A stretch of 64,000 bases of DNA from contig NZ_LNAL01000008.1 of NCBI RefSeq assembly GCF_001483135.1, positions 868,001-932,000 on the forward strand. Direction: 5' to 3'. A model generated the notes under the pieces. That model was not told where the DNA came from. It made no database searches and saw only the letters and a program-made list of their open reading frames with translations. Of this stretch, positions 24,502 through 34,359 are shown piece after piece (positions within the stretch are counted from its first letter, which is position 1; each line of letters begins with the position of its first letter). This DNA comes from Solirubrum puertoriconensis. Its GTDB lineage: Bacteria > Bacteroidota > Bacteroidia > Cytophagales > Hymenobacteraceae. The position numbers and the translations under genes were made by a program.

Positions 24502-25518
24502 CTACGACGATACCTGCATGTCGCCGTGCTCGGCGGGGCGGCCGGCGGCGCCGTTCAGCAAAAACTGCCGCAACCGGTTGATGTGCACCTTTAGCTCCTC
24601 AATCCGCTCCTCCTGTTGTTTAGAGCTGAAGCCTTCGTTGCGGCGCGACATGCTGGCCAGCAGGTTTTTGCGCTCCTCGAGCATGCGTACGGCTACCCAC
24701 ATGCTTTCCTCGAGGCTTTCTTGGGTTACGCGCATCAGGCTATCGGCCGTAAACGCGTGGCCGGTGTGGCAGCGGTAGCGCAGCACCTCGCCGTGCTGCA
24801 TTTCCCACAGGCTGCCGCCGCAATCGGGGCAGGTAAGCGGTACCTGGCGCCCTAGCTTTTCTACATCATCGGTGCTTCCTACCACGCGTTCGGCAATTTG
24901 AGCTTCCAGTAAAATATCGGGCGGTATGGCCACTTGCTGCGGGGCGGGGGCCTGCGTAAGCTGTTGCAACAGCGGCCCCATGCTGCTTAGGGGCACCACG
25001 TGGTCGATTTGCACATTGCTGAGGGCGCTTTCGGGCATGCTCGAAAACTCGGCCTCTTGGGGATCTTGCACCACGGTAATGCCGCCGGCGCGCTTAATAA
25101 ACTCGAGCCCGGCCGTGCCATCGTGCAGCATGCCCGTGAGTACCACCCCAATGGTGCGCGCCCCGTACACCGCCGCCGCCGAGCGAAACAGCGCATCCAC
25201 GGCGGGCCGGTAGTGGTTTTCGCGCGGCCCTTTGGTGATGAACACGTGCCCATCCTTCACGAGCATGTGCCTATCGGCGGGGGCTAAGTACAGGTGCCCG
25301 GCGTGCAGGTGCTGCCCATGCGCCCCTAGGTGGCACACCAGCTCGGTTTGCTTGGCCAGCCGATCGACGAGGATTTGACCTAGGGAATCGGGGGCTAGGT
25401 GCTGCACCACCAGCACGGCCGCTTCGAGGCTGGCGGGGAGTTGCGCTACCAAACGGCCGAGGGCTGGCATGCCGCCGGCAGAAGTTCCGATTACAATAAG
25501 GCGCGGGGGTTGATGCAC
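24502..25518 (-). CDS. CheB-type protein-glutamate methylesterase domain protein with zinc-like motif
   Basis: A 338-aa protein. The CheB catalytic domain (1-190) has the triad Ser13 (GTSAGG), His40 (VVQHLAPD) and Asp133 (TGMLHDGTAG). CheB removes methyl esters from chemoreceptor glutamates. There is no receiver domain in front. A possible metal-binding set follows (Cys230, Cys233, Cys250, His254), then a helical, Glu/Arg-rich tail (about 265-325). Because there is no receiver, it must be regulated otherwise. It is transcribed divergently from the CheB-CheR fusion that starts at 25729. Confidence 0.88.
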   Translation of the reverse strand: MHQPPRLIVIGTSAGGMPALGRLVAQLPASLEAAVLVVQHLAPDSLGQILVDRLAKQTELVCHLGAHGQHLHAGHLYLAPADRHMLVKDGHVFITKGPRENHYRPAVDALFRSAAAVYGARTIGVVLTGMLHDGTAGLEFIKRAGGITVVQDPQEAEFSSMPESALSNVQIDHVVPLSSMGPLLQQLTQAPAPQQVAIPPDILLEAQIAERVVGSTDDVEKLGRQVPLTCPDCGGSLWEMQHGEVLRYRCHTGHAFTADSLMRVTQESLEESMWVAVRMLEERKNLLASMSRRNEGFSSKQQEERIEELKVHINRLRQFLLNGAAGRPAEHGDMQVSS

Positions 25519-25651
25519 AGGCTAATGAGCTAAACCAGCCCGGCACGGTGGCAACTGGGCTAGTAGGTGTCAGGAAAGAAGACGGGGTGCAGCAACGATT
25601 TGTATACGCAAGCCTGCGTAAAAGGACAATGGCACGCCACCCAAAAACGGG

Positions 25652-25659
25652 TACATTTG
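25652..25659 (+). promoter_or_regulatory. -7 box (TACATTTG) of the CheB-CheR fusion gene
   Basis: A perfect TAnnTTTG match, with a leader of about 65 nt before the ATG at 25729. No clear -33 TTG. Confidence 0.4.
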
Positions 25660-25728
25660 GCCGCCGCTTCCTCTTCTGTTTTCTCATTGCTGGTGCCCAT
25701 GCGGCCACTGGCTTAGGCAGCCGCACGC

Positions 25729-28700
25729 ATGCAACCCGATTCTTCTGGCGGTAACACCCCGCAGGCGCCTGCGCAAGGCACCAACCCACCCGAAGCGCCT
25801 TCGGCCGAACCCATAGCCGAGGAAATGGCCCCGGTGGTATCGGACGACGACGATGCCGACGACGCCGGACCCGACTCGGCGGAGGCAGCGCCTGCCGCCG
25901 GCGTACGGGCGCCCGCCGAAGCGGCCGAGCGTTTTCCGGTGGTAGCCCTAGGTGGCTCGGCCGGCTCTATGGAGGCGCTGGAAGAATTTTTCCGGCACTT
26001 GCCAGCCACTACCGGCGCCGCCTACGTGGTGGTTGTGCACCTAGCCCCCGATGCCGAAAGCCACCTGCCCAGCATTTTGCAGCAGCAAACCCCCATGCCC
26101 GTGCTGGAGGTAGAGGACGGCATGCGCATTCGGCCGAACCACGTGTTCGTGATACCGCCCGCCCACGACATGTGCCTCACGCACGGCGTGTTTGGGCTGC
26201 TCGAGCCCACGCAGCCGCGCGGCCACCGCTTGCCCATCGACCATTTTTTGCAGAGCCTGGCCAAAGATGTGCGCGCCCGCGCCGTGTGCATCATCCTCTC
26301 GGGCATGGGCTCCGATGGCACCATTGGCCTGAAAATGGTGATGGAAAACTTCGGGACGGTGATGGTGCAGTCGCCCGAAACCACCGCCTACGACGCCATG
26401 CCGCGCTCGGCCATTGCCACCGAGTTTGTGGATTACGTGCTGCCGCCCGCGCAGCTGGCCAACCAAGTGGTGGAGTACCTGCAGCAGCCGCTGGTGCGGC
26501 GCCCCCGCCGCGACGAGCCCGTGCCCACGGCCGCCCAGCCCAGCCACGCCCTGCAGAAGATCTTCCTGCTGATTCGCTCGCGCACCGGCCACGATTTTTC
26601 GCTGTACAAGCGCAATACCATTTTTCGGCGCATCGAGCGGCGCATGAACGCGCACCAAATCAGCGAGTTTACGCAGTACGTGCGCTACCTGCAGGACACC
26701 CCCCACGAGGTGGATTTGCTGTTCAAGGAGCTGCTCATTGGCGTTACCAAGTTCTTCCGCGACCACGAAGCCTTTGCCGCCCTGCGCCGGCACCTAGGGC
26801 CCCTGCTGCGCAGCAAAGCCCCCGATAGCACCGTGCGGGTGTGGGCCCCGGGCTGCTCTACCGGCGAAGAGGCCTACTCCTTGGCCATGGTGTTGCAGGA
26901 GTGCCTCGATGAGCTGCCCGAAAAGTACCTCAAGCTGCAGGTATTCGCCACCGACATCAACCCCGAGGCCGTGGAGTATGCCCGGGTAGGGGTGTACCCC
27001 GAAAACATTGTGGCCGATGTGAGCGAGGGGCAACTGCGGCGCTTCTTTCAGAAGCTCGACGGCAGCTACCAAGTACGCAAAGACCTGCGCGACACGGTGA
27101 TTTTTGCCGTGCACGACATCAACAAGGATGCGCCCTTCATCAAGCTCGACTTGCTCTGCTGCCGCAACCTGCTCATTTACTTATCGGCCGAGCTGCAGAA
27201 AAACCTGCTGCCGGTGTTTCACTACGCCCTCAACACCGGGGGGCTGTTGTTTTTAGGTCCTTCGGAAAACCTCACGGGCTTTCAGGATTTGTTTACGCCC
27301 TTGGAGGTGAAGTGGAAGGTTTCGCGCCGCAACGATGTGCCGTATTCCATGGCGCGCATCGTCAACTTTCCGTTCTCGCTTTCGCGCCAAGCGGCGGCCT
27401 CTATCAGCACTACCACCATGAATGCTCCTGCCCGGAAGGAAGGTCCGTTTGCCACGCTTGTCCAAAAAGCGCTGCTGCGCACATTTGCGCCGCCCGCCGT
27501 GGTTATCAATACCAAGGGCGAAATCCTGTTCGTGAACGGGCGCACCGGCAAGTACCTCGAGCCGGCGCCCGGCCTGGGTGCCATGAACGTGTTCGACATG
27601 GCCCGCGAAGAGCTGGGCTTTGAGATTAGCAGCGCCGTGCACCGGGCCAGCACCCAGCGCGAAGACGTGGTGGTGGAAAACGTGCGCCTGAAAACCGACA
27701 ACGGTTACCAGCTGCTGCGCCTCGCCGTGAAGTACCTCGACCAACCCGAGCCGCTGGCCGGGCTGATGCTGGTGGTGTTCGAGGAGGTGGCCCCGCCCCG
27801 CAAGCTGCGCCGCCGCCCCGCCCACCCCGACGACCTAGGCGCCGATACCATGGTGCAGGCCCTCGAGAAAGAGCTGCAATACACCAAGCAGCGCCTGCAA
27901 ACCACCATCGAGGAAATGGAGTCGTCGTTGGAGGAGCTGAAGAGCACCAACGAGGAGCTGCAAAGCACCAACGAAGAGGCCATGACGAACAAGGAAGAAA
28001 TGCAGAGCCTCAACGAGGAGCTGATGACCCTGAACGTGCAGTACCTCAACAAAACGGAGGAGCTGTCGCAGGCGGCCAACGACATGAAAAACTTGCTCGA
28101 TGCCACGGAAATTGCCACCATTTTCCTGAACCACGACCTGGTCATCACCCGCTTCACGCCTTCGGTAAGCCGCATTATTCCGCTGCTGCCCACCGATGTG
28201 GGCCGCCCCATTACGCACTTTGCCCACAACCTACGCCGCGAAACCCTCGCCCAGGACGTGCAGCAGGTGCTCGATCGGCTTACCCCGCTCGATACCTCCA
28301 TCCAAACCCACGGCGGCGAGTGGTTTGCCATGCGCATTATGCCCTACCGCACGCTCGATAACTACATCAGCGGAGCGGTAATCACCTTCACCGACATTAC
28401 CCTGATTAAGCGCATGGAGCAGCGCATGCAAACCAGCGCTGCCTTTGCCGAAAGCATCGTGGAAACTCTGCGCGACCCGCTGCTGGTGCTCGACGACGAG
28501 CTGCACGTGCTGATGGTGAGCCGGCGCTTCGGCGAGGCGTTTCAGGTGGAAAACCACCTCTGCCGCGGCCGCCGCCTCGATGAGCTGCACCAAGGCGCCT
28601 GGCGCATGCCGGGCCTGCAAACTGCCCTAGAGCAACTGCTGCGCACCGGCGAAGGCTTCGACGACTTGCCGCTGGAGGGGCACTTTGCCGGCCTAGGGCC

Positions 28701-28815
28701 CGTGCGCATGCTGCTTTACGGCCGGCGCATTACCAGCAAAGGCGCCGATACCGGCCAGTTGCTGCTGGGTATTAGCGAGCTGCACCTAGGCGCCAGCCAC
28801 ACCAGCCAGGTTTAA
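25729..28815 (+). CDS. CheB-CheR-PAS fusion protein
   Basis: A 1028-aa cytosolic signalling protein. After an acidic low-complexity N-terminus (1-68), a CheB methylesterase domain covers about 70-255 (Ser77 in GGSAGS; VVVHLAPD; SGMGSDG). A CheR methyltransferase covers about 280-540, with its AdoMet-binding VWAPGCSTGEEAYS near 370. A PAS-like region (about 575-680), a long coiled coil (715-800, ELKSTNEELQSTNEEAMTNKEE) and two PAS-like stretches follow (about 805-915 and 920-1015). Relatives often end in a histidine kinase, but this one stops after PAS. The seven-PAS kinase starts 72 bp downstream and may supply that function. Confidence 0.9.
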   Translation: MQPDSSGGNTPQAPAQGTNPPEAPSAEPIAEEMAPVVSDDDDADDAGPDSAEAAPAAGVRAPAEAAERFPVVALGGSAGSMEALEEFFRHLPATTGAAYVVVVHLAPDAESHLPSILQQQTPMPVLEVEDGMRIRPNHVFVIPPAHDMCLTHGVFGLLEPTQPRGHRLPIDHFLQSLAKDVRARAVCIILSGMGSDGTIGLKMVMENFGTVMVQSPETTAYDAMPRSAIATEFVDYVLPPAQLANQVVEYLQQPLVRRPRRDEPVPTAAQPSHALQKIFLLIRSRTGHDFSLYKRNTIFRRIERRMNAHQISEFTQYVRYLQDTPHEVDLLFKELLIGVTKFFRDHEAFAALRRHLGPLLRSKAPDSTVRVWAPGCSTGEEAYSLAMVLQECLDELPEKYLKLQVFATDINPEAVEYARVGVYPENIVADVSEGQLRRFFQKLDGSYQVRKDLRDTVIFAVHDINKDAPFIKLDLLCCRNLLIYLSAELQKNLLPVFHYALNTGGLLFLGPSENLTGFQDLFTPLEVKWKVSRRNDVPYSMARIVNFPFSLSRQAAASISTTTMNAPARKEGPFATLVQKALLRTFAPPAVVINTKGEILFVNGRTGKYLEPAPGLGAMNVFDMAREELGFEISSAVHRASTQREDVVVENVRLKTDNGYQLLRLAVKYLDQPEPLAGLMLVVFEEVAPPRKLRRRPAHPDDLGADTMVQALEKELQYTKQRLQTTIEEMESSLEELKSTNEELQSTNEEAMTNKEEMQSLNEELMTLNVQYLNKTEELSQAANDMKNLLDATEIATIFLNHDLVITRFTPSVSRIIPLLPTDVGRPITHFAHNLRRETLAQDVQQVLDRLTPLDTSIQTHGGEWFAMRIMPYRTLDNYISGAVITFTDITLIKRMEQRMQTSAAFAESIVETLRDPLLVLDDELHVLMVSRRFGEAFQVENHLCRGRRLDELHQGAWRMPGLQTALEQLLRTGEGFDDLPLEGHFAGLGPVRMLLYGRRITSKGADTGQLLLGISELHLGASHTSQV

Positions 28816-28887
28816 TTTGGTATATTATAGTAGCATGGCACGAGGCCGCACTCCGTCCATGGTTTCTTCGATTACTACGCCCATCCG

Positions 28888-31800
28888 ATGGAGCCGAATC
28901 ACGAACACCAGGCCGAAATGCAGCGGCGCCACCAAGAGCTGCGCGCCCGCGCCGAAAAACGGCGCAGCATAACCTCGGCCATCGTAAGCGAGCATACCCC
29001 CAGCGAAACCAGGCGGCTGGTGCAAGAGCTGCAAACGCACCAGATAGAGCTGGAAATGCAGTACGAAGAGCTGCTGCTGGCGCAGGAAGAATCGGAACGC
29101 ATGCGCCAGCAGTACACCGATTTGTACGACTTTGCCCCGGTAGGCTACTGCACGCTCAGTGCGCGCGGCACCATACAGCAGCTAAACCTTCGTGCCAGTA
29201 CCCTGCTGGGCTACGAGCGCGCAACCCTCAGGGGGCACGCCTTTCCGCTGTGCGTAAGCCCGGCCGAGCGGCCCAAGTTCTACGAGTTTCTGCAGCGCAT
29301 GCTGCATCAGGAGGCCACCCAGCACACCGAGCTGCAAGTGCAGCGGCCCGATGGCCGCACCCTGTACGTGCGCATCGAGGGGAGCCGCTTGCTCAGCGAA
29401 GACCAGGAGCCGCTGTTCCGGCTGGCTTTGTTTGATGACACCAAGCGGCACAACGCCATTCAACAAGTATCGGCCAGCGAGGCCCGCTTTCGTAAGCTCT
29501 TCGAGAAGTCGCGCGATGCCGTGTGCCTGGTAAAAGGCAGCACCTACATCGACTGCAACGAGGCCGCCGTACGCCTGCTAGGTGCCGAGCACAAAAACCA
29601 GATTGTGGGGCAGCCCATTGGCCTGCTTACGCCCGAGTACCAGCCCAACGGCCAGCGCTCCGCCGAGCTGCAACAAAACATACTAACCCAGTTGCAGTGG
29701 CAGGGCTCGTACCGCGGTGCGTGGTTGCGCCACCGCTTTTCGGGCGAGCCGATTTGGCTGGAGGTAGTCCTGACGCGCATCGAGCTCGACGGCGAGCCGC
29801 TCATCCACGTGGTGTGGCGCGACGAAACCCAGCGCAAAAAAGCCGAGCAAGCCCTGGCCGCCAGCGAAGCGCGCTTCCGTACCTTGTTCGAGCGCAGCAA
29901 CGACGGCATGCTGCTGCTGCAAAGCGGCCGCTACATCGATTGCAACGAGGCCGCTTTGCGCCTTATTGGCGCCACCAGCCGCGAGCAAATAGTAGGGCAG
30001 GTGGCTTCGGCTTTCACGCCCGAGGTGCAGCCCAACGGCCGCCGCACAGCCGAGTGGTTTGCCGAAAACGTGGCGCGCGCCATGCAAGAGGGCTCGTTGC
30101 GCTGCGAGGCCCAAATGTTTAAGCCCACCGACGAGGAAATTTGGATTGAGGCGGTGCTTACGCCCGTGCGCATTCCGGAGCATGAGCCCATCATTCACGT
30201 GGTGTGGCGCGATGTAACGCAGCGCCGCCGCAACGAGCAGCGCCTGCAAGAGGGCGAGCAGCGCCTGAAAACGGCCGTGCGGGCCGCCAACATGGGCATT
30301 GGCACCTGGGATTTTGCCACCGAGCGCTTTCATCTGGATGAGCGCGGCTGCCAGATGTTTGGCTTGCCGCTGCCCAGCGCCGACCTCACGCTGGCCGAGC
30401 TGATGCAGCCCGTGCACCCCGACGACGTGGAGCGGGCCACCGCCGAACTGCTCAAAGCGGCCGAGATCGGTAGCCTGGATGTGCAAGTGCGCGTGGTGCA
30501 CCCCAGCGGCGAGGTACGTTACGTGGTAGCCACGGGCCAGGTAATCCGTAACCTGCACGGCACCCCCGAGCGCATGAGCGGCGTGCTGCGCGATATTACC
30601 GAGCGCTACCTGGCCAACCTGCGCCTGCGCGAAAGCGAGGAGCGCCTGCAATTGGCCCTCAAAGCCTCGCATGCTGGCCTCTGCCACCTCGAGCTGGCCA
30701 CGGGCGTGCTGCACCTCGATGAGCAGGCCAACCGCATTTACGGCCGCCCCGCCGATGCCGGCCCCACCACTTGGGAGGACCTAAGCCAGCGCGTGCACCC
30801 CGACGACCTGGCCCGCGTGAACGCCGCCAAGCAGCGCAGCACCGAAACCCAGGAGCCCTTTAGCGAGGAGCACCGCGTGGTGTGGCCCGATGGTACCCTG
30901 CGCTACGTTGAAACCACCGGCAACGTGCAGCTCGATGGGCAAGGCCGCCAAGTGCGCCTGATTGGCTTGCTGCGCGACGTAACCACCCGCCGCGAAACGC
31001 AGCAGCAGCTCAATTTCAAGAACCGCCTGCTCGAGCACATTTTGCACAACATGCCCGTGGTGCTCACGCGCATCGCCGCCGATGGCGAGTTGCTCGAGGT
31101 GGCGGGAGCGGGGCTGCGCCGCCTAGGTGTGGCCGACAACGTCCTGAACGGGCGCAACGTGTACGAGGCCTATCCCATGCTTACCAACTCGATAAACAAG
31201 CTGCTAAGTGGCAACGAGGTGCGCTTTTTGGGCATGCCGCCGCGCCGCGAAGGCCAGGAGCAGATTTACTTTCAGAACTACGGCTTCTTCGATCGGGAGC
31301 AAAACGCCGGGGTGCTCTTCGCCATCGACGTAACGGATACCCAGCAGGCCAACGTGCAACTGAAGGCCGAGCGCGACTTTGTGAAAAGCCTGCTCGACCA
31401 CAGCGGCGACGCCATCATGGTGTTCGACCGCAACTTCTACATCACCGAGTGGAACCAGCGCGCCGCCGAGCTGACCCAGATACCGGCCGAAGACGTGCTG
31501 GGCAAGCGCATTTTCAGCGACATCCCGGCGTTTGATCGGCTGGAGTTCCGGCGCATTGCCGAGCGCGTGCTGGCTGGCACCACCGTAACGGAGTACAACA
31601 TTCCGTTTAAGCGGCGCCACGGCGCCTACGATGCCACCTTTGTGCCGCTTGCCGATGCCGAAGACCGCGTAGCCAACGTGCTGGGCGTGGTGCGCGATGT
31701 AACCGAGCGCAACCGCCTGATGGAGGAAGCTACCCGGCTGCGCCTCCAGCGCGAAAAGGAGGTGTTGAGCGCCATTATGCACACCCAGGAAGATGAGCGC

Positions 31801-32403
31801 AAGCGCATTGCCGAGGCCCTGCACAACGGCGTGGGCCAGCTGCTCTACGCCAGCAAGCTCCACCTCGACTCGACGCCCGTCGACGAAACCCACCGCACCG
31901 CCGCCATTGGCCTGCTCAACGAGGCCATTAAGGCCACGCGCACCATTTCGTTTGAGCTTACGCCCAACGTGCTCGAGGATTTCGGCCTGAAATCGGCCCT
32001 CGAAGAGCTGTGCAAGCGCATACCCAAGCACAACCTGCACGTGCACCTAAGCGTGGGCGAGCTGCCGCCGGCCATACCGCGCCTCGTGGAAACCGCGGCC
32101 TACCGCATTGCGCAGGAGTTGCTCAACAACGTCATCAAGCACGCCCACGCCCGCGAGGCATTTGTATACGTGGAGCTGCAAGGCAACAAGCTGCACCTGA
32201 GCGTGGAAGACGACGGCTGCGGCTTTGATGTGGAAAAAGCGCGCGAGAAGCGCGGGGGTATTGGGCTTTCGGGCATTCGCAACCGGGTGGGGCTGCTCGG
32301 CGGCGAGCTTACCATTCGCTCGCGGCAGGGCCTGGGTACTACCATCACGGTAGAGCTGCCCCTAGGTGAGGAAGTGAAGAAACGCAAAAACAGCAAGCCG
32401 TAA
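28888..32403 (+). CDS. Seven-PAS sensor histidine kinase, NarX/DegS class
   Basis: An 1171-aa cytosolic kinase. A coiled N-terminus (1-75) precedes about seven PAS/PAC units (near 78-190, 200-315, 325-440, 455-580, 590-705, 715-825, 835-950). HisKA_3 then carries the phospho-acceptor His979 in RIAEALHNGVGQ, and the ATPase domain has DDGCGFD and GIGLSGIRNRV. The H-box differs from the common LHD by an Asn (LHN). No transmembrane segment is visible, so ligands or redox state are probably sensed in the cytosol. The LuxR-type regulator at 23746 is the likely partner. Confidence 0.9.
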   Translation: MEPNHEHQAEMQRRHQELRARAEKRRSITSAIVSEHTPSETRRLVQELQTHQIELEMQYEELLLAQEESERMRQQYTDLYDFAPVGYCTLSARGTIQQLNLRASTLLGYERATLRGHAFPLCVSPAERPKFYEFLQRMLHQEATQHTELQVQRPDGRTLYVRIEGSRLLSEDQEPLFRLALFDDTKRHNAIQQVSASEARFRKLFEKSRDAVCLVKGSTYIDCNEAAVRLLGAEHKNQIVGQPIGLLTPEYQPNGQRSAELQQNILTQLQWQGSYRGAWLRHRFSGEPIWLEVVLTRIELDGEPLIHVVWRDETQRKKAEQALAASEARFRTLFERSNDGMLLLQSGRYIDCNEAALRLIGATSREQIVGQVASAFTPEVQPNGRRTAEWFAENVARAMQEGSLRCEAQMFKPTDEEIWIEAVLTPVRIPEHEPIIHVVWRDVTQRRRNEQRLQEGEQRLKTAVRAANMGIGTWDFATERFHLDERGCQMFGLPLPSADLTLAELMQPVHPDDVERATAELLKAAEIGSLDVQVRVVHPSGEVRYVVATGQVIRNLHGTPERMSGVLRDITERYLANLRLRESEERLQLALKASHAGLCHLELATGVLHLDEQANRIYGRPADAGPTTWEDLSQRVHPDDLARVNAAKQRSTETQEPFSEEHRVVWPDGTLRYVETTGNVQLDGQGRQVRLIGLLRDVTTRRETQQQLNFKNRLLEHILHNMPVVLTRIAADGELLEVAGAGLRRLGVADNVLNGRNVYEAYPMLTNSINKLLSGNEVRFLGMPPRREGQEQIYFQNYGFFDREQNAGVLFAIDVTDTQQANVQLKAERDFVKSLLDHSGDAIMVFDRNFYITEWNQRAAELTQIPAEDVLGKRIFSDIPAFDRLEFRRIAERVLAGTTVTEYNIPFKRRHGAYDATFVPLADAEDRVANVLGVVRDVTERNRLMEEATRLRLQREKEVLSAIMHTQEDERKRIAEALHNGVGQLLYASKLHLDSTPVDETHRTAAIGLLNEAIKATRTISFELTPNVLEDFGLKSALEELCKRIPKHNLHVHLSVGELPPAIPRLVETAAYRIAQELLNNVIKHAHAREAFVYVELQGNKLHLSVEDDGCGFDVEKAREKRGGIGLSGIRNRVGLLGGELTIRSRQGLGTTITVELPLGEEVKKRKNSKP

Positions 32404-32481
32404 GCTCGGCACCACGAACCCAGCAGTGCGGCCAGGCGTAAGCGAATAACATCCGTTATACGCTAACACCTGAGCCGCCCT

Positions 32482-34029
32482 ATGCTGAAACCCGACCAAA
32501 CCTCCGGCGCCAACACCACCTCGTGGCTTGCCACGGCCAACCGCCCAACGTTTGAACCGCTGAAGCGCAACCAAACCGCCGATGTGGTGGTGGTAGGGGC
32601 CGGCATAGCGGGCCTCACCAGCGCCTACCTGCTGGCCCGCGAAGGCAAAACTGTGGTGGTGCTCGACGACGGCGAAATTGCCTCGGGCGAAACCGGCCGC
32701 ACCACGGCCCATCTTTCCAACGCCCTCGACGACCGGTACTCCAACCTCGAGAGCTTGTTTGGCGAGGAAGGCGCCCGCCTAGCCGCCGACAGCCACGGCT
32801 CGGCCATCGACCGCATCGAGAGCATTGTGCGCGAGGAGAAAATCGATTGCGACTTTTCGCGCCTCGATGGCTACCTGTTTTTGCCGGCCAAAGGCACCGT
32901 AAAGGAGCTCGACGATGAGCTGGAAGCTGCCCACCGCGCCGGTCTAACGGGCGTAACCCGCCTGAAAGATGCCCGCGTGAAAGGTTTTAAAACCGGCGAG
33001 TGCCTGCGCTTTCCCAACCAAGGGCAATTTCATATTGTGCAGTATATCAACGGGCTGGCCAAGGCCATAACCCAGCGCGGCAGCCGCATTTTCACGCATA
33101 CCCGCGTGCTGGAGGTGCACGGCGGCGACGATGCCCGCGTGGTAACGGCCGATGGCCAGGAAGTGCGCGCCAAGCACATCGTGGTGGCCACCAACACGCC
33201 CTTCAACGACCGCGTGGTGATGCACACCAAGCAGGCACCGTACCGCACCTACGTGGTTACGTTCCGGGTGCCCAAGGGCAGCATCACCAAGGCGTTGTAC
33301 TGGGATACCGCCGACCCGTACCACTACATCCGCCTGCAAGAGCTAACCGACTCCGACACGCACGAGCTGCTGGTGGTGGGCGGCGAAGACCACAAAACCG
33401 GCCAGGAGAGCAACTACGAAGAGCGTTTCCGATGCCTGGAGGAATGGACGCGCGAAAACTACCCCAGCGTGCAGGAGGTGGAGTTTCGCTGGTCGGGGCA
33501 AGTGATGGAGCCCGTGGATAGTTTGGGCTACGCCGGCCGCAACCCCGTCGACAACGACAACGTGTTCATCATCACCGGCGACTCGGGCCACGGCATGACG
33601 CACAGCACCCTAGGTGCCATGATTGTGACAGACCTGATTCAGGAGCGCGAAAACCCCTGGGCCAAGCTCTACGACCCCGGCCGCGTAACGCTGAAGCCGA
33701 GCTCGATAAAGGAGTTCGTGATGGAAAACGTGAACGTAGCGGCCGAGTACACCGATTTGCTTACCGGCGGCGACGTATCGAAGGAAGAAGAAATACAGCC
33801 CGGCTCGGGCGCCGTGATTGGCCGCGGCCCGCTAAAAGTAGCCGTGTACCGCGACGAAAAAGGCAAAACCCACGAGTGCTCGGCCATTTGCCCGCACTTG
33901 CACTGCGTGGTGCACTGGAACAGCACCGAGAAAAGCTGGGACTGCCCCTGCCACGGTTCGCGCTTCGACCCCTACGGCGTGCTGCTCAACGGCCCCGCCG
34001 CCACCGATTTGCCGAAAGTGGAAGGGTAG
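32482..34029 (+). CDS. FAD-dependent oxidoreductase with C-terminal Rieske domain
   Basis: A 515-aa fusion. An FAD-binding DAO fold begins near residue 35 (VVVVGAGIAGLTSAYLL) and includes the FAD-contact GYAGRNPVDNDNVFIITGDSGHGMTH. A Rieske [2Fe-2S] domain covers about 425-513, with cluster ligands Cys470/His472 (CPHLH) and Cys488/His491 (CPCHG). The combination resembles glycine-type oxidoreductases that feed electrons through an iron-sulfur centre. The substrate is unknown, and the gene appears monocistronic. Confidence 0.88.
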   Translation: MLKPDQTSGANTTSWLATANRPTFEPLKRNQTADVVVVGAGIAGLTSAYLLAREGKTVVVLDDGEIASGETGRTTAHLSNALDDRYSNLESLFGEEGARLAADSHGSAIDRIESIVREEKIDCDFSRLDGYLFLPAKGTVKELDDELEAAHRAGLTGVTRLKDARVKGFKTGECLRFPNQGQFHIVQYINGLAKAITQRGSRIFTHTRVLEVHGGDDARVVTADGQEVRAKHIVVATNTPFNDRVVMHTKQAPYRTYVVTFRVPKGSITKALYWDTADPYHYIRLQELTDSDTHELLVVGGEDHKTGQESNYEERFRCLEEWTRENYPSVQEVEFRWSGQVMEPVDSLGYAGRNPVDNDNVFIITGDSGHGMTHSTLGAMIVTDLIQERENPWAKLYDPGRVTLKPSSIKEFVMENVNVAAEYTDLLTGGDVSKEEEIQPGSGAVIGRGPLKVAVYRDEKGKTHECSAICPHLHCVVHWNSTEKSWDCPCHGSRFDPYGVLLNGPAATDLPKVEG

Positions 34030-34054
34030 GAGTCCCGCCGCTTCGCTTTGCCAG

Positions 34055-34080
34055 CGCCACCTGCCTGCCGGTAGGTGGCG
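34055..34080 (+). terminator. Terminator of the FAD/Rieske gene
   Basis: CGCCACCT (34055-34062) pairs with AGGTGGCG (34073-34080), followed by TTGCTTTT. Confidence 0.6.
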
Positions 34081-34104
34081 TTGCTTTTCCGGACCTAGGG
34101 CAGC

Positions 34105-34292
34105 TTGTCATGTCGAGCGTGAGCGAGACATCAGGGGTAGGAATGCAGCGCCATCCGGAAAGCCTCAATCATTTGGTCGAAATCCAACCTCCGAAAGCCG
34201 CCTTGATGCCCTAAGTGCCGGACCCGCAAAGCCCAACGGGACGATGCGCATTCACAAGCCACTCAGATGTCTCGCTTCACTCGACATGACAA
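34105..34292. repeat. Inverted-repeat element, possible MITE or REP-like
   Basis: The 28-nt left end (34105-34132) and the 27-nt right end (34266-34292) are near-perfect inverted copies. They share TTGTCATGTCGAG and GCGAGACATC and differ by one base deletion and a few substitutions. The 133 bp between the ends is non-coding. No transposase is present. The form fits a short non-autonomous element or a large palindromic repeat. Confidence 0.6.
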
Positions 34293-34359
34293 AAGGAGGT
34301 CCACAGCCGGCATCCCGACCTAGGCGTGTATTTTCGGGCTTGCACTCCACGCTTTTTCT

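Noticed and set aside
29683-30714. 343-codon minus-strand ORF inside the seven-PAS kinase
   Set aside because: It lies fully within a well-supported gene on the other strand, has His/Leu/Ala/Gly-rich composition and no recognisable motif.
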